DNA from: Pyropia yezoensis
Lineage: Eukaryota; Rhodophyta; Bangiophyceae; Bangiales; Bangiaceae
Length of the DNA: 64,000 bases
Reading direction: 5' to 3'
NCBI GenBank assembly: GCA_009829735.1
Contig: CM020620.1
Location: forward strand, 17,442,354 to 17,506,353
The notes under the pieces were generated by a model, which worked only from the letters and a program-made list of their open reading frames with translations, was not told the origin of the DNA and did no database searches. Made by a program: the position numbers and the translations under genes. Below are positions 55,961-64,000 of this stretch, one piece after another (the stretch's first letter is position 1; each line of letters opens with the position of its first letter).

Positions 55961-57068
55961 AGATGCGAAATCTGCGGGGCGGCGCTCACCCCCCTTCCCC
56001 CCCCACCCCCTGACGGCGGCGGCAACGGCGGCGGTGGTGGCGGCGGCGGGGTCAGCGGCGGCCCCGCCCCCCCCCCCCCCGGAGCCGGAGCCTGTGCGGC
56101 GGCTTGCACCCTCCTTCACTCTTGCTGCAACAGCACTCTCCCCCCTCCCCGTTGGCACGGCTACCAGCATCGAATCCGCGTGGTGTCTTTCATTGCCAGA
56201 CATCCACCCATGCTCGACAGCTCCATACCCCCCCTCCCCCGCCGCGCACTCCCCCCTCCCCCCCCTTCGGTCAATGTCTGGGGCAGCGGAGTCGCGCTGC
56301 GCCTCCGTTGGCGGCTCCAGCCGCGCTCCGGGTCTCAGTTATGCGTAGAAGACCCAATGGACAGAGAGAGAGCGGTCCGAAGTGCCGGAAAGGGGCATGG
56401 GGATGGGGGAAGAGTGTCTCATACATAGGCGGCAGGGACACGGGGAGAGCGTCGGAGACGACGTCCTGTTCAGGTAGTGGTCGGAGGCGATCCGGTTCAT
56501 ATCAAACCGAGTCATTCGGGCGGCAATTGATCGAGATTTGGCCACCACCGCGTCCAGGCTCGACTCTGCTACGCACGGCGCATCGACTGCGCCAGTCGGG
56601 CGTTCCCTACTTTCTTGGCACCAAAAAAAAAAGCTGTTGAGATGGCGCGTCTAGCCATGCGTCTTGTGTGTGGCGTTGTCGCCATCTTGGCTTCCGAAAA
56701 ATAGCACGAAGTTCGCCAGAGTGGTCGATTCGGGCGGTCGATTCTCAGATCTTGTATGTAAACACTGCGGGGATCGTCGATTTCCGGATGTGTGGTCTAC
56801 TGCTGCACTTGTGATTTTCTGGTGCAGGACGGATATCTGGGCGGGGTTGCCGACTGCACCGCTCCTGGCGCGCTCCTCCCCCGCCTACACCCGCTTCATC
56901 TGATATATCGTGGCTGCCCAGAGGCTCTGCTGTGCACCTCTTCCCCAGACACCGCTCGCTTTTTTTCTTTTTTTTGCCTTGTTTTTTCTGTTGTCGCTGA
57001 CCACTCTCCCTTTCCCTTTCCCCTTCCCCCGTCTTCTCCTCGCATCCCGGGTGAACTCCGGTTGCGCC

Positions 57069-57803
57069 ATGGCATCGCTGCCGGCCGACCCCCAAGCCCT
57101 TGAAGCGTTTGCGGCGGCGGCCGGGGATGCCCCTCCCCCCGCGGCAGGCGGCAGCGCGTTTCACTTGAGCAGCTCCAAGATGCTCCGCGTGGCTGTGAGC
57201 AGCTCGGTGCAAACCAAGGTTGGCTCCATGGTCGCCTACCGGGGCGACCTCTCCTTTGCGCGCGCGTCGGCGCGCAAGCAGGGCGTCGGGCGGCTGATGA
57301 AAAAGATGTGGTCTGGGGAGGGGGTGAGCTTGACAACGGTGACGGGTAAGGGGACGCTCTACCTGGCCGATGAGGCCAAGAATGTCATCCTGCTGCGCTT
57401 GGCAGCAGGCGAGTCGCTGTCCGTAACGGGGTCAGACGTGCTTGCGTTTGAGGACTCGGTGGCGTGGGACATCAAGGTCACGCAGGGCGTTGGCGGCATG
57501 ATGTCGGGGGGACTGACCAACGTGCTCCTCACGGGCCCAGGAGTGGTGGCGGTGACGTGCCACGGGGACCCGCTGGCGCTGACCGTCGGCCCCGACGCGG
57601 ACGTGTTTGTTGACCCAGACGCGGCGGTCGCATGGAGTGGGCACCTCAAGCCGACGCTCAAGACGGACATCTCCATGCGGGGGGTGCTGGGCCGCGGGTC
57701 GGGTGAGGCCTTCCAGATGGCATTCAAGTCCGAGTCGGCCACCCCCGGGGTGGTCGTTATCCAGCCCTATGAAGAGAAGCCAATGGCGTCGGCGTCGTCG
57801 TAA
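57069..57803 (+). CDS. AIM24-family protein
   Basis: 244 residues in one open frame without introns. The start is ATG at 57069 after a pyrimidine-rich leader (GCGCCATGG context). After a 30-residue Ala/Pro-rich head, the AIM24 (DUF124, TIGR00266-like) beta-rich repeats follow: QTKVGSMVAYRGDLSF, GKGTLYLADEAKNVILLRL, DVLAFEDSVAWDIKVT and FVDPDAAVAWSG. The hallmark end GRGSGEAFQMAFKSE and VVVIQPYEE is present. Length fits the bacterial and plant-type family. Yeast AIM24 is mitochondrial and supports the MICOS complex, but the head here is not an obvious targeting peptide, so location is open. It looks intact. Confidence 0.92.
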   Translation: MASLPADPQALEAFAAAAGDAPPPAAGGSAFHLSSSKMLRVAVSSSVQTKVGSMVAYRGDLSFARASARKQGVGRLMKKMWSGEGVSLTTVTGKGTLYLADEAKNVILLRLAAGESLSVTGSDVLAFEDSVAWDIKVTQGVGGMMSGGLTNVLLTGPGVVAVTCHGDPLALTVGPDADVFVDPDAAVAWSGHLKPTLKTDISMRGVLGRGSGEAFQMAFKSESATPGVVVIQPYEEKPMASASS

Positions 57804-58622
57804 AAACAGCACGGTAGCGGTGGCACAGGGGTGAGGGCCGGCGAATGGGTGTGTGGGGGGTGGTGGCACGGTGCGCCGCCGCGGCGTGGTTGTTACCCTT
57901 ACCCCCATTCTCCGCTCCGTGTCGCGGGAGAGGGGGCTGGTGCACGCGGATGTGGTGTGGTGTGTTGCCAAGCGCGGCTCCGGCAGCCTATGGGGAACGC
58001 GGCTGCGGTGTCGCGCCGCGGCTCACTGGGCCTGCTGGGGATGGTGGGGCCGCGGCGGCGCGGGCGGGGTCACCTCCGCTGAGGACCCCACCCGCCCACG
58101 AAACCGCCACTTTCCGTGCAGTGGTGCGGTGGTACTGTTCCATGGCACCTCTCCGTACTGAGTATCTTCCGTCGTATCCCGTAGTGTCCCGCACGCGTTG
58201 GGCGCGGCACCGCCAGGTGGGGGGACCACCCTCCTGACGGCGCGTCGCCGAGCGAGTGGCGCCGGCGGCGCAAGCGCCCACCCCGGCTGCGGCAGACTGG
58301 CACGGGCGTCCGTCCTCTCCCCCTTTTCCATCGCGCGGTTCGGGTCGTGGTCGCCGCGTGACCGCCGCGCGGTGCGCGACCGCGCCGGGTCCACAGCGAC
58401 AAGCGACACGCGGGCCACGGCGAGTAACCTGTGCGGCTGCCTTGCGCGTCGCGTCGTGTCGCAGGCGCGCTGGGCGGGGACACCACCACGGCACACGGTC
58501 CGGCAGCCATAAAGTCAAACAAAGAACAAAATGAGGCAGTAGAGAGCGAAACAAAACATACAAAACCACGCCAAAGGGATGCAAGGGACACCACAACACA
58601 AGAATAGGTCACGAGCCCACAT
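57804..58622. other. intergenic region between convergent genes
   Basis: GC-rich. The frames on both strands are compositional shadows. The two flanking genes end here tail to tail. Confidence 0.5.
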
Positions 58623-61600
58623 TCAAAAACGCCCGCTCGCCCGCTCGCCCGACTGCGACTCCGAGGCAGCCGCCTCCCGCTCGCGCGTTACCGCCTCTGC
58701 GAGCGACACTTCCAGCACATACAGTAAGTTGGAGAGCTCAGGGAGAGAGAAGCGGCGGAAAAAGTAGGGCAGCAGGTGGTCCTCCTCCTTGCTGCACTTC
58801 TCCGCAATAAGCCGCGTGAAGTGGCTGGACTTCATGAAGAGCTCCGCACCCATCGCGGGAGCGCCCGCGGGGCCGCCGTCACTCAGCTTGTTCACGTCCG
58901 CAACGACAGAGCGGATCATGACGTCAAGCTCGTCCAGCCGCTCCACCGACCGCAGCTGATCGATCACGTACGACTCACAAACGCCTGGCGTCCGACTGCG
59001 CAGGGCGTCATACAGCAACTTTTCCTCCAAGTGGTGGCCCCGCAATGCCGCCTTCATGGCCTTGAGAGCAATGACTAACCCGCGGCCATTGTCTTGGATA
59101 CCGCTGCTAAACGCCGCAGTCGCCTCTTGTTGAAGCGCGTCCGCCACGCCATTGAGGAGAGAGTGGCACTTGCGAAATGCAGCATCAAAGGAGCAGTGAA
59201 TGGGTAAACGGGGGTTAAACTCCGTGCCGCCGTCAAGCACGGCAACCTCAGCCGCTACGGCGTGGTGGGTGGCGCCACGTGGTGAACCGCTACAGCCGCC
59301 AGACCCCGACGGGGGCACACGCCCCAAGATGGCTGCGTAATGTGACTGCTCGCCAACGACCTGAACCCCGTCCATACCATGGAAAGTGTCGCGAAGAGCG
59401 GGAACACCAAACGCACCGACGGGCCGCGACCAGTCCTGCTTGGACTCGGCCACCAGCGCGTGAGTTACCAACGCCTGCGCCGGCTCGTCGGGGTGCTCGG
59501 ATGCCGACGCCGCCGACTGTGCCGGCCCCGGCGCGGCGACGGTGCTTGCCTTACCGCCCACCCCATCAGCAATGGTCGACCGTGGAAAGGGCCCCGGTGC
59601 AAAACAGGGTCTGGTCTGCTTTTGACCACCGTCTTCGTGATCGTAGCCTGACCGCGAGGAAGAGCCCGCCGCGTGGGTGGGTGGCCCTGCGCCCACCGAG
59701 GGAGGGAGCATCTGCCGTGGGGGCTTGCGGTCTACTACCGAGTCGTCGGCCGACCCAGACGGCGGCCGCTTGCGAGGCAATCGCCCCCCACCACCCCCAC
59801 CAATGCTGCCGCGCCCGCCAACAATGGGTTCCTTTACCGGCCCGGCTGCGTCGGCCAGCGCGCGCAATCGGGTATACACCCGCTGCATCAGGCCCGTGTC
59901 AGCCGTCTCAGTGTAGCGCGGAGGTAGGACAGTGGCGTCCGCTACCCACCCTACCGCCGGCCCGCGGAGGTTGCCGAGCATGTCGCGCAACCGCAGCACA
60001 GCTCGCGCCTCAGAACAGGCGGCGTCTGCAATGTCGCCACCTGTCCCACTGCCACCCGCCCCACCACCACCTGCTGACGCGCCAACCGCACCAGCGGGCG
60101 AGCGAAGGGAGAGGATCCACGGCACAAGCGGTGTCGTTTCCACCCCCGGCACCCCTGCGTCACGGTCAACCGCGTTGGGAAGTACGGTGCCGCAGGCAGC
60201 AATAAACGCAGTTGCGGCGTCATCATCAAATACTGGGTACCGCTCAACATCGCGGCTCAGAAGCAGCGCGGCGGAAAAGCGCACCACAAGCAGCAGCGGG
60301 TGACGACTCTTGTTGCGAATGTTGGGGGCAGTAAAGTAGCGCAGCAGCCCCACCGCAGAGTTGTCAATGACCTCCTCAACAGTGGAAGCCGCACCATTAC
60401 CCTTGACAGAAGACTTTTTGACGTAAACGCGGGAGAAGGTGTCCACGTCAAAAGCGGAAAAGTTGTAGGCGCCAGATCGCGACGACCTGCGGGTGCGCGG
60501 GGTAGACCATCGGCACCGCGGGGGTGCTCCGTCAATGCGGGCGTGTACAAGGAAGGGCGACGATACAATCGATGAGAGGACAGCCCCTCGAGCGTCAAAG
60601 AGGACAACCACCAGACTGAATCGCCGGCCGCCAAGTGCGTAGCTCGTAGCTCTCAGCCGAAGGCGAGTAAAAATGGCTTCCCCATTCACGAGCGTCTGCT
60701 GACGGCACGGCCGGACGACGCGGCTGGTGTCAGAAGTGCCCAGTCCAGCGTTCTCCACCGTCCCTTCGGAGCCACCCGCTGCCGTGGCCGGTCCGTCCGC
60801 GCTCGGGTTTGCCGGCGACGTCACCACCAGCACCTGCACCGACGTTGCCGACGCGGTGGCAGGCACCGGGTCCACCCGGACAGTCACTTCCGGGAATAAC
60901 CAGCTCTTGTTCCACCGATGGACCCCACCGTCGTTGCTGCGAATGAGCGAACGGGAAAGCGACACGCGCGGAGTGAGCTCGGGCGGAAATGAGCTGACGC
61001 AGACGAGGCCACGGTCGCTGCCGTAGCTGCACTTGCCAGACCGCTTGCCGCCCCCTCCACCCCCGCCGCTAGGGCCATCGTCACCGTGCGCGACGCCGCC
61101 GCCCGACCCGGTGCCCGCCTCAGAGGCGGGCAGAATCTCATAGCCAAAGGGCGCCCACTTGAGCGAGTGCGCGTCACTGGGCCGCCCAGACAATGGCTTT
61201 TGCTCCGCCGGCTCGAGGCCATCGTCAAGCCCCTCCTCGTCCATCCCCTCCATGTCCTCCTCCTCCTCCTTCGCATCCTTGTAGCGCCCGACCTCCCCGT
61301 GGTGCCCGTCCAAAGCGTCCATGCTCTCGGTGCCAGCCGGGCGGCTGACGTCCTCCTGCCCCCCACCTTCCCGCGTGTCAACCCCTGACCGCGACCGGAC
61401 CGTCGACGAGGGGTTGGAAGACTCGCCTGCGGCTGGCCCGTGGTTGCCATGCGCGGGCGGCGCCTCCGCAGCCACACTGGCCGCCCACACCGCTTCCATG
61501 GAGGGAGGTATCGTGCGGCCAACCGCAGCGTTCAAAGGAGGGCGCCCCCCATACACAAAAGCGTCCAGCCCACTCCCGTCCGCGTCCCCACCCGCCGCCG

Positions 61601-61636
61601 GCCCGCCGTCGCCGTCCAGTGGGTCGCGCCGGTTCA

Positions 61637-61673
<37 letters not shown>

Positions 61674-61856
61674 GTGGTTAATCATGCCCGGCAAGAAGGA
61701 AGGGGAGGCGGCCAGCCAGTCGCCCCCCTCGGTAAAGGTGCCCGCGTCGGCGGGGAGGCTGCCGAACGCGGCGGCCATCTCATCGTCGGGGTAGGCGGGG
61801 CCGGCCTGCGGCGGCGGGGCCTCGCCCAGTCGATGCCACCCGGGGATAGGGTCCAT
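58623..61856 (-). CDS. large protein with a C-terminal hemerythrin-like HHE domain
   Basis: 1077 residues, no introns seen. I chose ATG at 61856 (MDPIPGWHRLGEAP); the frame is open further up but without ATG. An Ala run (about 62-72) and an acidic block (about 195-205) precede a beta-rich region (about 275-440) with CSYGSDRGLVCVSS, HRWNKSWLFPEVTVRV, LRLRATSYALGGRRFSLVVV and IVSSPFLVHARI. This recalls Ig-like/p53-like DNA-binding folds, but only weakly. The middle is Gly/Ser-rich. The end (887-1056) fits an HHE four-helix bundle: HCSFDAAFRKCH, RGHHLEEKLLYDAL and SSHFTRLIAEKCSKEEDH supply the His and acidic residues that bind a di-iron centre. An iron- or oxygen-responsive regulator is possible. 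Confidence 0.65.
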
Positions 61857-62006
61857 GAGGGGCAGCGCATGGGACCAAGGCTCCCGCGGCCGTGCACGGC
61901 CGCCGTGGCGACACTCCGCCCACTCACCGGGAAGACGGCGGGCCCGCGTACCGTCGAGTCGTTGCCGCGAGGGCGCATGGGGGTCGTGTCGGGAACGCGG
62001 GCACAC

Positions 62007-62465
62007 GCGTGCACACGCGCTCTACACGGGCGCGTTGCACTGTGTCTAGAATGGGGGGCAGGGGCGGGTTGTGGTTGGATGAGAGCGGCTCGACTGCCTT
62101 GTCGCTAGTTGGGTGGGAACTGCACCCAGCAATGAGGGCTTGGTTCGTTGTGCGCTGGACCAATCAATATATTGTGGTAATTAGTGTCATGCCTGATCGC
62201 TTCGCGATCGCCAGGGTTTTCGACACACAAGTGTTCGAAAACGGCGTCCTCTGTCGCACCCGACGATCATCGACGTGCGTACAAATGGGGAGGTGGTGGG
62301 TCCTGTGTGACATTTGCCATTGCCCCCCCGAGTAGTGTTTCTCCAGGCCGACCGTGTCATCAAACTGCTACTGTACTACATATGCTAGCCAGCGAAGAAG
62401 GACAAGGCAGCCGTCTTCCCGGGCCCCTGACGTGCCCTCCCATGGCCACCCCCACCAGCGTTCAT
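62007..62465. other. region upstream of the HHE gene
   Basis: It contains an ATTGGT (inverted CCAAT) at about 62158-62165 and an AT-rich patch. A near-perfect hairpin, GTTTTCGACAC with GTGTTCGAAAAC, lies at about 62216-62243. This may be the promoter of the minus-strand HHE gene. No gene. Confidence 0.4.
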
Positions 62466-63035
62466 TCAATCCACCATCGATGTTTCCCTGGGGACCGGGA
62501 ACGCAGCCCGACGCAAATGAAGAAGAGCTGTCGAGAAGCGATGTCCCTCGCCCCTCCAAGTCCGCCTACATCCCTTGACGCCCCCTCTCTTGTCATGCAT
62601 GACCGTCATACCGCGGTAGTGTCGCACCCGCCCCAAACAGCGACGCGGACGGACCCTTCGCACGGGTGCTGGTTGCACCCGTTCGCCGTGGTCGTCGTGC
62701 TCGCCGTACCACCCGGGGGCGCCGTGGTATCCGTACCACCCGTGGCCGCCGTGGTTGCCGTGCCCCCCGTGGCCGCCGTGGTTGCCGTGCCCGCCGCAGC
62801 CACCGTGGCCGCCGTGCGTACCGTGGCCGCCATTGTGGTCGACGTGGTGCCCCTTGTGACAGCTCTTGCGCTTGTGGTCACCGCCGCCGCTGCCACCGTG
62901 GCCGCCGTAGGCAGTGTACCCGCTGAAGGGGCGGACAGTGGCCGCGCGGCCCGCGGCATCGGCGGTATCCACCACGGCCGTGGCCGTGGCGGTGGCCTCC
63001 ATGGCAGCAGCGGCGGTTGTGCCAACGGGCTTCAT
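62466..63035 (-). CDS. possible Gly/His-rich repeat protein
   Basis: From ATG at 63035 (MKPVGTTAAAAMEATAT) the frame gives an Ala/Thr-rich start and then SGYTAYGGHGGSGGGDHKRK. Many GGHG and NHGG units follow, with scattered Cys and Tyr. The repeats stem from about 42-bp tandem units near 62743-62810. Such proteins can bind metals or sit in walls, but no family is recognised. The last 60 residues look less constrained, so an intron or an earlier end is possible. Chance coding in repetitive DNA cannot be excluded. Confidence 0.3.
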   Translation of the reverse strand: MKPVGTTAAAAMEATATATAVVDTADAAGRAATVRPFSGYTAYGGHGGSGGGDHKRKSCHKGHHVDHNGGHGTHGGHGGCGGHGNHGGHGGHGNHGGHGWYGYHGAPGWYGEHDDHGERVQPAPVRRVRPRRCLGRVRHYRGMTVMHDKRGGVKGCRRTWRGEGHRFSTALLHLRRAAFPVPRETSMVD

Positions 63036-63049
63036 CTTGAAGCGGGTCC

Positions 63050-63172
63050 CTCCCTCCCTCCCTCCCTCCCTCCCTATACGTGCCCCTCCTCCTCCCCGCC
63101 CTCTCCTTCCACCCTGCTCTTGTACCCCCGTCATCCTTGCCCCTCTCCCACCCCCCCCCCCCCCCCCCCCTC
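63050..63172. repeat. CCCT microsatellite and long C homopolymer
   Basis: A run of CCCT units at about 63050-63074, then pyrimidine-rich DNA, then a run of about 20 C near 63151-63170. The opposite strand could form G-quadruplexes. Confidence 0.8.
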
Positions 63173-64000
63173 GCTTCATCCTCCGCGGTCACGCCTGACC
63201 AGCCACCGCGGCGATGCGGCCGCCGCTTCCCCCCCCCCGCCTCCTCGACCCCCTTGCCGCGTGACGGCGGCGGTGACTGACGCGTCCGCCCCCCTCTGCA
63301 CTACCACCGCGCACCCGACGGCGGTGACGGCGCTGGGCGGGGGCACACCCTGCTCCGCTACACCCTCTCCCATCTCCGGCGCGCTGGTGGCGATTGCCTC
63401 TTCCGAGCGCCGCGGCGGTGGTAGTGGTGGTGGCGGTGGTGGTGGCGGCGGTAATGGCGGCGGCGTCGGCGGCGGACCGGACGCCCAGTCGCTCTCTGGA
63501 GGGTCCCCCCTTCGTTGGAACCTCCGGGCCGGCGTGCAATGTGGCGCGTTTGGACGGGCAGCGGTGCACCGTCAGCGCCAGCACGTCGCTCCCGCACGGG
63601 CGTCCGAGCACGGCACAGACGCGGCCACGCCTGCTTCTGGTCCCCACCGATAGCGGGCAGGAATTGACCGACGCCCGCCGTCGCTCGCCCCCGCCCACGC
63701 AGGGCGGCCCGCCGCCCCAGCATTAACGCCGCCCCAGCATCAACGCCGCCCCACCCCTCCCCCCACGTCGTGGCCATCGACGCCGAGACAGCCGGCCGCC
63801 GAAAGAAGTCAACACCACCCAGGCGCCAAGACCACCTACCCCTCGACGCACCTCCGCGTCGGCAGCCGCCTCGGCGTGTGTGCCGCGCCCGCATAAACTC
63901 CGCTGCCTCGACGTGGTGGCGATAGGGGAAGGACTCCCTTCCTGCGTTCTCCGCTTGAAGGGTTGCCAATGAACAGCCGCACGCCCCCCCACCCCTGCCG
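63173..64000. other. GC-rich triplet DNA at the right edge
   Basis: GGT/GGC triplets (63411-63475) and the short repeat CATTAACGCCGCCCCAG / CATCAACGCCGCCCC near 63720-63750. Long frames on both strands are compositional. No gene is supported. Confidence 0.45.

Larger units (their letters stand above)
54960..57068. other. intergenic region upstream of the AIM24-family gene
   Basis: It contains the second copy of a dispersed repeat (55200-55325), a GC-rich tandem repeat (55750-55960) and, nearer the gene, a pyrimidine-rich stretch (57002-57050) that probably forms the promoter or 5' leader. CGCCATCTTGG occurs at about 56681. No further gene is supported. Confidence 0.45.

Noticed and set aside
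55593-56428. Several GC-rich frames upstream of the AIM24-family gene
   Set aside because: They run across a tandem repeat and C homopolymers in every phase, with no domain.
57432-57971. Minus-strand frames overlapping the AIM24-family gene
   Set aside because: They are mirror frames of a well-supported plus-strand gene.
62743-62810. Short regular repeats that could suggest a CRISPR array
   Set aside because: The units are directly adjacent, with no unique spacers, and encode GGHG repeats. The genome is eukaryotic.
62184-63653. 489-codon plus-strand open frame
   Set aside because: It consists mostly of Pro, Val, Ala and Gly runs from tandem and triplet repeats. The opposite strand gives the more coherent Gly/His pattern, and even that is uncertain.

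Overview
The window looks like nuclear DNA of a GC-rich eukaryote with compact genes. A red alga of the Porphyra/Pyropia kind is my best guess. It rests on the base composition, alanine- and glycine-rich proteins, few short introns and dense Ty3/gypsy and Copia elements; no ribosomal or organellar marker confirms it. Most of the window is layered LTR retrotransposons, with a few host genes between them and at the right end.

Left part (1-22517). A broken chromodomain gypsy element on the minus strand (about 1-2600) is followed by GC-rich low-complexity DNA. Next is a Copia element on the minus strand (4390-22454, 220-bp LTRs), flanked by an unusual 63-bp direct repeat. Gypsy element A1 (4925-18121, plus strand, target duplication CCGCT) lies inside the Copia RNase H region. 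A1 in turn contains a fragment of another gypsy family, C (12572-17350, minus), and a twin zinc-finger reading frame.

Middle (22518-28587). A three-exon host gene on the minus strand (23126-25656) encodes a protein with two membrane segments and a large extracellular region. It resembles DEG/ENaC channels and has an EF-hand-like loop just before the first membrane segment. A C-terminal fragment of a pogo-like transposase follows.

Second nest (28588-49549). A small TA-flanked DNA transposon with perfect 34-bp inverted ends contains gypsy B (28777-49246, target duplication GGCGG). Gypsy B contains gypsy A2 (38317-47949, 577-bp LTRs, target duplication CCGGG). LTR divergence seen by eye (about 15 differences in B, 5 in A2) agrees with the nesting order.

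Right part (49552-64000). This holds a solo LTR of family B, a decayed pogo-like transposase, an intact AIM24-family gene (57069-57803), a large protein ending in a hemerythrin-like HHE domain (58623-61856, minus), and a possible Gly/His-rich gene.

The most interesting observation is that gypsy families A and B both carry a long reading frame on the opposite strand, between the end of pol and the 3' LTR. It converges tail to tail with pol. The A and B versions are strongly diverged yet seem to share the same order of segments. The two families also share an unusual primer-binding site and the LTR start TGTAGC.
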